Assembly: GCA_030637065.1 (NCBI GenBank)
Contig: DAOVVQ010000190.1
Coordinates: 1 to 7,361 of the forward strand
DNA: 7,361 nt
From: Planctomycetota bacterium
GTDB taxonomy: Bacteria; Planctomycetota; Phycisphaerae; Sedimentisphaerales; Anaerohalosphaeraceae
Direction of reading: 5' to 3'
This document shows positions 1 to 5,230 of this stretch, one piece after another; position 1 is the stretch's first letter, and every line of letters starts with the position of its first letter. The position numbers and the translations under genes are program-made. The notes beneath the pieces were generated by a model. The model saw nothing but the letters and a program-made list of their open reading frames with translations, was not told where the DNA came from and searched no databases.

Positions 1-93
1 AACGCCGGACGGTATAAAGTATGGTATCCCCGCAGCTACCGCCGAAGCCGATACCAGGAATTGACGCCTGTTGAGTTGGTTTGACTTTTTCAT
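1..93 (-). CDS. Tat-signal Gfo/Idh/MocA-type oxidoreductase, N-terminal fragment (runs off left edge)
   Basis: Only the first 31 codons are inside the window, read leftwards from an ATG at 91-93. They give a twin-arginine signal: a short basic start, then LNRRQFLVSASA, an Ala-rich stretch and a PYFIPSG segment. In planctomycetes and related phyla, RRxF(L/V) followed by an (I/V)P-S/G-rich segment is typical of exported Gfo/Idh/MocA oxidoreductases, and the gene at 6881 begins the same way. A good Shine-Dalgarno (AAAGGTGA on the minus strand, 101-108) lies about 7 nt upstream and fixes the start. The gene follows the HEAT-repeat gene after 56 bp, so the two are probably co-transcribed. The enzymatic domain lies outside the window, so the family call rests on signal-peptide style and context. 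Another Tat-exported protein, such as a sulfatase, is possible. Confidence 0.62.
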   Translation of the reverse strand, partial: MKKSNQLNRRQFLVSASAVAAGIPYFIPSGV

Positions 94-100
94 CGTATTA

Positions 101-108
101 TCACCTTT
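101..108 (-). promoter_or_regulatory. Ribosome binding site of the left-edge Tat protein
   Basis: The minus strand reads AAAGGTGA here, about 7 nt before the ATG at 91-93. This supports translation of the partial gene and its chosen start. Confidence 0.6.
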
Positions 109-149
109 CTGCTTTAATTACAGCAATTGTCCGCTTAAGCAACTTAATT

Positions 150-770
150 TTAGCCCTTTTGTGGCACCATCTTGACGCATGGATATCCCGAAACCCGCTC
201 GCCTCGTTTACGCAGCGATTGGGCGAGGTTGGACTTAAAGCCTTTGTCCGTCTCGTCCATGGCGGTCTTCAATGCCCTTACAGCCCCTCTGGTCGGAATG
301 CGTTCGAGTGTCATCCTGGCATCCTCGCGAAGTTTTTTATCTTCCAGCAAGGCGGCAATGGCACTGACGGTATCGGCTGATCCGATCTCCGAGAGCATCC
401 AGCGCACTTCGCGTCGGATCGCTACGGGTTGATCGTCTGACAGGAGGCCCACCAGTTTGGTTGTCACCGCCAATTTTTCGATGCTGGCGCCGGGCCTGCC
501 GACGTGCCGGACGATCTTCCATAATCCCCGCTTTGCCGCACGGGCGACCTCAAGATCGCTATCGGTCATCACCTTTGCCAAAGGTTTGACCGCCACAGCC
601 CCGACTTTACCGGCTGAGAGCCACGCCTTTGTTCGCACATTTGCATCGGGATCGGTGATGCCGGCGATAAGCTTTTTTTGCCCTTTGTCTCCAGCGGCGC
701 TGGCTGAGGCCGTCATTAGACCGGCAATTCCGGCTGAGATAGACGCCTTTTTAGGATTGTTCATAGACAT
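150..770 (-). CDS. Small HEAT-repeat protein
   Basis: The product has 206 residues. After an Ala/Ser-rich N-terminus (residues 1-30) come about four to five tandem helical HEAT/PBS-lyase-type repeats (roughly 32-195). Typical repeat signatures are ITDPDANVRTKAWLSAGKVG, MTDSDLEVARAAKRGLWKIV, LSDDQPVAIRREVRWMLSEIG and LREDARMTLERIP. HEAT repeats form superhelical protein-binding scaffolds and no catalytic residues are apparent. The N-terminus (KK, weakly hydrophobic to residue 20, then ASASAA) could be a poor Sec signal, but a cytoplasmic protein is equally plausible. The first ATG is preferred over the one two codons on because GGAAAGGG lies about 10 nt upstream. The gene precedes the partial Tat protein, suggesting a shared transcript. 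Residues 54-77 are nearly duplicated in a fragment at 3298-3371. The family is clear, but the biological role is unknown. Confidence 0.85.
   Translation of the reverse strand: MSMNNPKKASISAGIAGLMTASASAAGDKGQKKLIAGITDPDANVRTKAWLSAGKVGAVAVKPLAKVMTDSDLEVARAAKRGLWKIVRHVGRPGASIEKLAVTTKLVGLLSDDQPVAIRREVRWMLSEIGSADTVSAIAALLEDKKLREDARMTLERIPTRGAVRALKTAMDETDKGFKSNLAQSLRKRGERVSGYPCVKMVPQKG
540..613 (-). repeat. 74-bp direct repeat, copy inside the HEAT gene
   Basis: This stretch encodes HEAT-protein residues 54-77. It matches 3298-3371 at 67 of 74 positions in the same orientation, including 29 consecutive identical bases (544-572 against 3302-3330). The copies are 2758 bp apart. Confidence 0.85.
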
Positions 771-821
771 GCTTTAATACCCTTTCCGTTGATCTGGACT
801 AATAGAACGCTAAATCTGTCG

Positions 822-827
822 ATTATA
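822..827 (-). promoter_or_regulatory. Candidate -10 box for the HEAT gene
   Basis: The minus strand reads a perfect TATAAT about 50 nt upstream of the HEAT start codon, giving a plausible short leader. No convincing -35 hexamer lies 16-19 bp further upstream and no TG extension is present, so the assignment is tentative. Confidence 0.35.
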
Positions 828-1052
828 TCCCGCTAAAACCGGCCCCGTTCCGTAAGAACCGGCATTTCTTCCGGCCAATAAACACAACTACCTCCGACAC
901 ACAGCAATAATAACACAACCAGCAGACTTTTCAAGCACTAAATCGCACGAATATCAAGACCGTGCCAATAAGCCGACCCATAAACTCCAGTTGCATTTTT
1001 ACAAACTTAAGGCGGTACAGGGCCGATTAGGGCCCAGAAATGAGGATTATTG

Positions 1053-1078
1053 AAAAAAACTTGAAAAACTTCAGAAAA
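1053..1078 (+). promoter_or_regulatory. Phased A-tracts / UP-like element upstream of the padR promoter
   Basis: Runs of 7, 5 and 4 A residues are centred at about 1056, 1066 and 1076.5, a spacing of one helical turn. They end five bases before the -35 box. In-phase A-tracts bend DNA, and AT-rich sequence at this position can contact the RNA polymerase alpha subunit. The spacing is visible; the effect on transcription is inferred. Confidence 0.5.
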
Positions 1079-1082
1079 CTGC

Positions 1083-1110
1083 TTGACTTGGCAGTATACT
1101 GTTATATAGT
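1083..1110 (+). promoter_or_regulatory. Promoter of the padR/membrane-protein unit
   Basis: TTGACT (1083-1088) and TATAGT (1105-1110) are separated by 16 bp, each one base from the sigma-70 consensus. Transcription would begin near 1117 with a leader of about 37 nt. The -10 box lies inside the operator-like palindrome pair. Confidence 0.65.
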
Positions 1111-1115
1111 ATACT
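1093..1115 (+). promoter_or_regulatory. Candidate PadR operator: paired AGTATACT palindromes
   Basis: Two identical self-complementary octamers, AGTATACT at 1093-1100 and 1108-1115, are separated by 7 bp. They form a symmetrical site spanning the spacer and -10 of the promoter. PadR-family repressors commonly bind inverted repeats in their own promoters as dimers. Centre-to-centre spacing is 15 bp, so two dimers or one extended dimer are possible. Binding here would block RNA polymerase, implying negative autoregulation of the two downstream genes. Confidence 0.6.
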
Positions 1116-1153
1116 ATAAACATAATGCCGTTGTCTAAACGTGAGGCAAGAAA

Positions 1154-1495
1154 ATGAACCTGCAGAACTGGCAAACTCAGCTTAGGAAAGGGCTTTTAGA
1201 GCTTGTAATCCTTAATCTGCTCAGCGAATCTCAGAGGCACGGATATGAGATGGTGCAGATATTAAAGCGGATCGAAGGGCTGACGATTCGTGAGGGGAAT
1301 ATCTACCCTATACTGGCACGCCTGAAGGTCGACAAGATGATAACCAGTCAATCCCATCCCTCTCAGGATGGCCCGCCGCGAAAGTATTTCACGCTTACCA
1401 AGCATGGAATACAAAGCCTTGAACAGATGAATACTCACTGGGAGATGATTTTAAGCAGCATCGAACAGATCAGAAAAGGAAAGGAACAATTATGA
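1154..1495 (+). CDS. PadR-family transcriptional repressor
   Basis: The 113-residue product is the usual length of the short PadR subfamily: a winged helix-turn-helix plus one C-terminal dimerisation helix. Family hallmarks are visible in order: KGLLELVILNLL (12-23), HGYE (29-32), the recognition-helix region EGNIYPILARLKVDKMI (47-63), the wing GPPRKYFTLTKHG (73-85), and a helix after residue 86. GTGAGG at 1141-1146, 7 nt before the ATG, serves as the ribosome binding site. Its stop overlaps the next start as ATGA, so the two proteins are translationally coupled. The paired AGTATACT sites in its promoter are the obvious candidate operator. PadR regulators usually repress a neighbouring membrane or transport gene and are released by a ligand or partner. 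Here the partner is probably the downstream membrane protein. The ligand is unknown. Confidence 0.93.
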   Translation: MNLQNWQTQLRKGLLELVILNLLSESQRHGYEMVQILKRIEGLTIREGNIYPILARLKVDKMITSQSHPSQDGPPRKYFTLTKHGIQSLEQMNTHWEMILSSIEQIRKGKEQL

Positions 1496-3264
1496 AGGTC
1501 ACGAAAATGCAGATCGCGATCTATTTGCTGATCGCAGCCGGTTTCATTGTAAGCATTGCCTTTTACCCGAAGCTGCCCGACCGCATGGCCAGCCACTGGA
1601 ACGCGCAAGGCCAGGTCGACGATTCCATGTCAAGACCGGTTGGAGCATTCTTTGCGCCGTGCATCATGGTTTTTCTGGCGGCCTCGTTTATGCTCATAGT
1701 GAAAATAGACCCGCTGAAAGCGAATATCGCGAGATTCATGAATTATTACGAGGGATTTATACTTTTCATGATGGCGTTTCTGCTGATCATTCACATCTGG
1801 ATGTTATTGTGGAATGTTGGCATTGAGACAAGCCCGAATCTTATTATGCCGGTGCTGATGGGCGCATTGTTCTTTTTCATTGGTGTGATATCGGAGAAGG
1901 TAGAGCCTAACTGGTTTATCGGTATCAGGACGCCATGGACGCTGAGTAATGATCTGGTCTGGAAAAAGACGCATGAATTTTCGGCTGTCCTGCTTAAAAT
2001 TGCCGGGATTGTTATGTTAGCTGGGATATTATTCGGTCAATGGGCGATCCTGTTTATAATCATACCGGTTATCCCAGCGGTGCTTATTCCTTGTGTTTAT
2101 TCTTATGTTATCTATAAAAAAGTCACGGCTGAAGGTTTTGACGGCGATGCTGAAGAGATGAAGGCCGATAGAGGATCGGGCAATGCAACGTGGGACAACT
2201 TAAAGGAAGGCTATTTGTACCAGATCGAGAAGTCGCTTGCAAACGTCAAACGTCTGCGCAAAAAAGAGATTCTCGACGATGTCAGCGGCCATCTCGACGA
2301 GAAATTCAGCGAACTCAATGACGATGACAGGACATGGGAAAACTTTCAGCAGATAATCACTGAGATGGGACCCGCAGGAGATTACGCCGAACTGCTCTCA
2401 GGTGACCGGGAAAAAGTCAAGCCTATCAGTATATGTACAGGCAAGTTCCTGGCCATAGTCATTGTTGCCGGATTGGTCATAGCGTTGACTTTTATTTCCA
2501 CAAGCCGACAGATTGACAATATCGACCTTCCCTTCATGGACGACCCGGAGGTCATCGGAAGATGGGAAACGGTGGATTTTGTTACCAGTATCGGCGTTTT
2601 TCATCCGCAGGTAAAAACATGGCAGCATGATTTGTTCTTAAGTAAACTGCAATTTGATGCGGACGGAAAACTGACAGCAAGAAACCGCAAGGTCCCAAGT
2701 GGTTATCCTCTCAGGTGGACCAGAGGAGTTGTTATCAGTGCAGCCAATGAGACGGCGTCGAAATATCATATAGAAGACATCAACGGCGCGAAATACATGT
2801 TCTACGAGTGGAAGAGCGGGGATTATACGATAAGACATCAAAAGCCGGCGTATTATGTATTGAAGAAGGAGCCCGTCCAAACTGATATCGCTGTTACGGA
2901 CCTTAAGCTTCGCCCCTCTTATAATGAAACGCTTCGCGACAAAGGGCATTATGATCTAACCGCAGCCATCCACAATAAGGGCGAGGAACAGTCACCACAG
3001 TTTGGGGTTTATTTTTACATGGGCGACACAAAATCCAGCAGACCGAGGACTCACGCGGCGGGACCTATCAAACCGGCAGGAATATGGAATGAATATACCA
3101 GTTCTATTGAGCTAAAGGAAGGCGACAACCTGTTCAGTGTTGTTGTTGACCCCCACAAGAAAATCATTGATCCCCAGCGGAACAATAATACAAAAACTCT
3201 CTTGGTAACTGTCAAAGACGGAAAAATCATCGAGAACAGTTTCGTAAACGAACTTCAACCGTAA
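1492..3264 (+). CDS. Multidomain membrane protein: DUF1648/SdpI-like, HAAS-like, lipocalin-like(?) and CARDB-like
   Basis: The 590-residue product has several parts. Residues 5-24 are a membrane helix followed by a DUF1648-type segment (FYPKLPDRMASHWNAQGQVD, 24-43). Further membrane helices lie near 51-71, 86-107, 116-135 and 163-207. An SdpI-like motif (NWFIGIRTPWTLSNDLVWKKTH, 140-161) sits between helices. Residues 238-303 form a charged helical HAAS/DUF1700-like domain (QIEKSLANVKRLRKKEILDD..., ending EMGPAGDYAELL). Another membrane helix follows (317-336). Residues 352-458 are a beta-rich domain (GRWETVDFV ... MFYEWKSGDYTIRHQKPAYYVLKK), of a kind I associate with C-terminal domains of BlaR1-annotated proteins and possibly lipocalin-like. 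Residues 464-575 resemble a CARDB/Ig-like domain (AAIHNKGEEQSP, VVDPHKKIIDPQRNNN). HAAS-type domains are typically encoded beside PadR regulators, so the cytosolic helical domain probably contacts the repressor while the C-terminus faces outward. GGAAAGGA lies about 7 nt before the start, inside padR. Confidence 0.82.
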   Translation: MKVTKMQIAIYLLIAAGFIVSIAFYPKLPDRMASHWNAQGQVDDSMSRPVGAFFAPCIMVFLAASFMLIVKIDPLKANIARFMNYYEGFILFMMAFLLIIHIWMLLWNVGIETSPNLIMPVLMGALFFFIGVISEKVEPNWFIGIRTPWTLSNDLVWKKTHEFSAVLLKIAGIVMLAGILFGQWAILFIIIPVIPAVLIPCVYSYVIYKKVTAEGFDGDAEEMKADRGSGNATWDNLKEGYLYQIEKSLANVKRLRKKEILDDVSGHLDEKFSELNDDDRTWENFQQIITEMGPAGDYAELLSGDREKVKPISICTGKFLAIVIVAGLVIALTFISTSRQIDNIDLPFMDDPEVIGRWETVDFVTSIGVFHPQVKTWQHDLFLSKLQFDADGKLTARNRKVPSGYPLRWTRGVVISAANETASKYHIEDINGAKYMFYEWKSGDYTIRHQKPAYYVLKKEPVQTDIAVTDLKLRPSYNETLRDKGHYDLTAAIHNKGEEQSPQFGVYFYMGDTKSSRPRTHAAGPIKPAGIWNEYTSSIELKEGDNLFSVVVDPHKKIIDPQRNNNTKTLLVTVKDGKIIENSFVNELQP

Positions 3265-3297
3265 TTGCAATGATCCGCCATGCAAAGACCCTGGTGG

Positions 3298-3371
3298 CCG
3301 AGCGACCTCAAGATCGCTATCGGTCATCACTTTTGCTAAAGGTTTAACCGCCACAGCCCCTACTTCACCGG
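3298..3371 (-). pseudogene. Orphan fragment of a HEAT-repeat gene paralogue
   Basis: On the minus strand this reads GEVGAVAVKPLAKV then MTDSDLEVAR, identical to HEAT-protein residues 54-77 except Lys55 to Glu. At DNA level 67 of 74 bases match 540-613. Six differences (paired with 540, 543, 573, 579, 588 and 603) are silent third-codon changes; only the one paired with 608 alters the protein. This pattern means the sequence diverged while still under selection as protein, so it is probably a remnant of a functional paralogue and not a fresh duplication. Similarity stops abruptly on both sides: the next codons read Pro-Pro-Gly instead of Ala-Ala-Lys, and the upstream side diverges after about 3371. 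The frame stays open for a while on both sides but has no credible start, so it is probably not a gene. The downstream side overlaps the gene ending at 3264 on the opposite strand. Confidence 0.75.
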
Positions 3372-3379
3372 TTAAACGT

Positions 3380-3402
3380 ACCTGTCTCCGTTTTTGGCAG
3401 GT
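3380..3402 (+). other. Stem-loop ACCTGTC/GGCAGGT
   Basis: Seven base pairs (3380-3386 with 3396-3402, one G-T wobble) close a nine-base loop containing TTTTT. It lies 115 bp after the membrane-protein stop. No T-run follows, so it is a poor intrinsic terminator. It might act as a 3' end-protecting hairpin. Confidence 0.35.
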
Positions 3403-3493
3403 CTGTAAATGGGCATATCTCAGGAATTTTAGGCGTTTCTTAGGTTTTCGGGCTTTTTTGGGGTGGCGAAATGATGATATTGGGCGTTTTTTG

Positions 3494-3523
3494 TTACAAA
3501 TCGGTTGGGGAAATGGCTATAAT
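3494..3523 (+). promoter_or_regulatory. Candidate promoter of the sulfatase cluster
   Basis: A perfect TATAAT lies at 3518-3523. The best -35 candidate, TTACAA at 3494-3499 with an 18-bp spacer, is weak, which would suit an activated promoter. An 8-bp palindrome, TGACGTCA (3526-3533), lies at the predicted start point and could be an operator. The implied leader is about 250 nt. Confidence 0.45.
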
Positions 3524-3529
3524 AGTGAC

Positions 3530-3779
3530 GTCAGACGAAGAGAAAGGGTGATTGTTGGTGCCGTACAGAGAGAACTTGTGTTTTTAACCGTATAAATGGG
3601 AAATATCAGGTCATAGCCGCCTGAGGGCAATATCTGCTGACCGCCCTTGCGTCTAAGACAGGTGAAGGTGAGGACGGGTTCTGTACGTTCAAAACCCTCT
3701 CGGGACTCGGTTGACTGAGGCCCGCCGCCCTGAGTGCGTATTAGCGATAAGAAACAGGCTTAAGATCGGAGCAGTTTGA
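3530..3779 (+). promoter_or_regulatory. Long, potentially structured 5' leader of the sulfatase transcript
   Basis: Complementary segments suggest folded RNA. CGTACAGA (3562-3569) can pair with TCTGTACG (3680-3687) as a closing helix. Within it lies an imperfect stem-loop (3609-3642) with GGTC/GACC and AGC/GCT stems and an inner GCC-TGAG-GGC. A 9-bp hairpin with one A-G mismatch and a TTGA loop lies at 3701-3724. I do not recognise a known riboswitch class. The leader could equally be an unstructured spacer or hold a protein-binding site. Confidence 0.4.
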
Positions 3780-5186
3780 ATGAATCGACGTCAATTCTTA
3801 GGTAAATGCGGCGGGGCCGCGGTGGGCGGGCTGGTTATTGCCAATGAAAAGCTGAATGTCCACGTCAAATCTTTGAAGCAGCCTAATATCCTCATGATCG
3901 TCTCCGACGATCACGGATGGGGCGATCTGCCCTCGAACTGGCCCGGCACCGATGCCCAAATGCCCGTTATGGAGGCGGTCGGCAGAAATGGCGTTCGGTT
4001 CACTGACTTTTATGTCTGTCCGCTTTGCGGCCCTACCCGTGCGATGATTCTGACGGGCCAGTATTCGATGGAGAATGGAATGTGGCGAGGACCGTCCAGC
4101 GAGACCGAAGGCAACAATGCCCGCCGCGTTCGCAGTGATGTTCGCATGTTCCCCGAGATCCTGCAAGAGGCAGGTTACACCACAGGGATATTCGGCAAAT
4201 GGCACCAAGGCTACGAGGAAGGCAACATCCCCAACGATCGCGGCTTCGATGTGTTTTACGGTTTCTTGGGCGGCGCCCATCCTTATCTGTCCGGAAGCAA
4301 GCTGATGCATAACCGTCAGCCGTATTCCGAAGGTAAACATCTGACGGATTACTTCACCGAAAAGGCTCTGGATTTCATACGGGCCAAGAGCAACGGCGAC
4401 AAGCCCTTCTTCTGTTATGTCCCCTACAACGCGGTCCACGGGCCGACGTGGCGAGAGGAATCACCAAACAATTCGGGCAAGGCCGAATGGATCGAAAAAC
4501 TTGAGAATCGTGGAATAGATAATCCGCGTCGCGATTATCTTGCGATACTCGAGCACATGGATGACAGTGTCGGCCAGCTATTGGACCTTGTCACCGAACT
4601 CGGCATCGAGGACGATACACTCATCTTATACTTCAGCGATAACGGCGGCTGCCTCATGACCGAGGAGACGAAGGCAAATTACCCCGGCAATAATGGCCTG
4701 TACCGAGCAGGCAAGGGCAACGTCTACGAGGGCGGCGTTCGCGTCCCCTGTGTGATGCAGTGGAAGGGCAGATTCCCGAAAGGCGTTGTTTCCGACGATG
4801 TCGTCATCGGCGCAGATGTATTCTCGACCGTGCTGGACGCAGCCGGGATCGACGTGCCCAAAATGAACGGCAAAAACCCCGTCCGGGGCGTCAGCCTTTT
4901 GCCGCACATCGAGTCCTCCGCCAGACAGGGCGTCGGTGAGCGTACGATATTCTTCGAGCTTACCGGCAAGGTCGGCTGTCGGAGCAGGGGTATGAAGATG
5001 GTAACGCAGATCGAGAGCAGCCGGGCCCAGTGGGATGAAACGATCGCCCAGCTTAAGGAAGCCGACTTTGAACTTTATGATCTGAGCAACGATCCCGGCG
5101 AGAGAACAGACCTTCGACTGCAAAGGCCCGAGACATATTCGGCCCTTAAACAGCAGATCATAGAGTACTTTGAAAATATCAAGTAA
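3780..5186 (+). CDS. Tat-exported formylglycine-dependent sulfatase
   Basis: The 468-residue product belongs to the alkaline-phosphatase-superfamily sulfatases (type I), which hydrolyse sulfate esters. Visible catalytic elements are the metal-binding DDHG (Asp43, Asp44), the formylglycine motif C83-G-P-T-R87 followed by AMILTG, GKWH (Lys140, His142), His220, SDNGG (Asp287, Asn288) and Lys312 in GKGNVYEGGVRVP. All key positions are intact, so it should be active once Cys83 is converted to formylglycine. The C-terminal ELYDLSNDPGERTDL (431-445) is the usual small subdomain. The N-terminus MNRRQFLGK plus a Gly/Ala/Val stretch is a short twin-arginine signal, implying export of the folded protein. 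GGAG at 3768-3771 lies 8 nt before the ATG. The next sulfatase follows after 44 bp, consistent with one operon. Substrate is not determinable; a sulfated polysaccharide is most likely. Confidence 0.93.
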   Translation: MNRRQFLGKCGGAAVGGLVIANEKLNVHVKSLKQPNILMIVSDDHGWGDLPSNWPGTDAQMPVMEAVGRNGVRFTDFYVCPLCGPTRAMILTGQYSMENGMWRGPSSETEGNNARRVRSDVRMFPEILQEAGYTTGIFGKWHQGYEEGNIPNDRGFDVFYGFLGGAHPYLSGSKLMHNRQPYSEGKHLTDYFTEKALDFIRAKSNGDKPFFCYVPYNAVHGPTWREESPNNSGKAEWIEKLENRGIDNPRRDYLAILEHMDDSVGQLLDLVTELGIEDDTLILYFSDNGGCLMTEETKANYPGNNGLYRAGKGNVYEGGVRVPCVMQWKGRFPKGVVSDDVVIGADVFSTVLDAAGIDVPKMNGKNPVRGVSLLPHIESSARQGVGERTIFFELTGKVGCRSRGMKMVTQIESSRAQWDETIAQLKEADFELYDLSNDPGERTDLRLQRPETYSALKQQIIEYFENIK

Positions 5187-5214
5187 ATTATGCAACCAGG
5201 AAATCAACGCAAGA

Positions 5215-5221
5215 GAAGGAG
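5215..5221 (+). promoter_or_regulatory. Ribosome binding site of the EF-hand sulfatase
   Basis: GAAGGAG lies about 9 nt before the ATG at 5231. A closer ATG at 5223 is in another frame, so this site supports 5231. Confidence 0.6.
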
Positions 5222-5230
5222 TTATGAGGC

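Larger units (their letters stand above)
771..1153. other. Divergent intergenic region between the HEAT and PadR genes
   Basis: This 383-bp gap separates two divergent genes. I see a minus-strand TATAAT near the HEAT gene and a strong plus-strand promoter with operator-like palindromes near PadR. Just upstream of that promoter are phased A-tracts. A short GGGCC/GGCCC stem-loop lies at 1020-1035, with a six-base loop and no T-run. Around 839-876 is a GC-rich patch with three CCGG sites and a GTTC-CGTAA-GAAC mini-hairpin. I found no credible ORF, RNA gene or insertion-sequence end. Confidence 0.6.
3265..3779. other. 515-bp intergenic region before the sulfatase cluster
   Basis: The region holds the HEAT-gene fragment (3298-3371), a 7-bp stem-loop at 3380-3402, a consensus -10 box at 3518-3523, and a leader of about 250 nt with several complementary segments. 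No convincing gene is present. The T-rich tract 3431-3495 lacks a paired stem directly before it, so I do not call a terminator for the upstream unit. Confidence 0.6.

Noticed and set aside
1020..1035. GGGCC/GGCCC hairpin as a terminator
   Set aside because: It lies in a divergent intergenic region with no gene running into it and no T-run follows. The stem is only five pairs.
3112..3354. Minus-strand 80-codon open frame containing the HEAT fragment
   Set aside because: It starts inside the homologous stretch, has no ribosome site, and outside the fragment reads through the complement of the membrane-protein gene. It is better described as a gene remnant.
3431..3495. T-rich tract as a terminator for the PadR unit
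   Set aside because: The T-runs are not directly preceded by a GC-rich stem; the nearest hairpin (3380-3402) ends well before them.
3471..3551. 26-codon plus-strand open frame in the leader region
   Set aside because: It spans the predicted -10 box and transcription start, has no properly spaced ribosome site, and resembles nothing I recognise.
4026..4042. Formylglycine motif CGPTR with Thr instead of Ser in the first sulfatase
   Set aside because: The core C-x-P-x-R is intact and Thr at this position is seen in many bacterial sulfatases, so it does not imply loss of activity.
3798..4439. Long minus-strand open frame opposite the first sulfatase
   Set aside because: It is the complement of a clearly conserved sulfatase, with no recognisable domain or ribosome site. 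Similar frames opposite the second sulfatase (for example 5942-6607) were rejected for the same reason.
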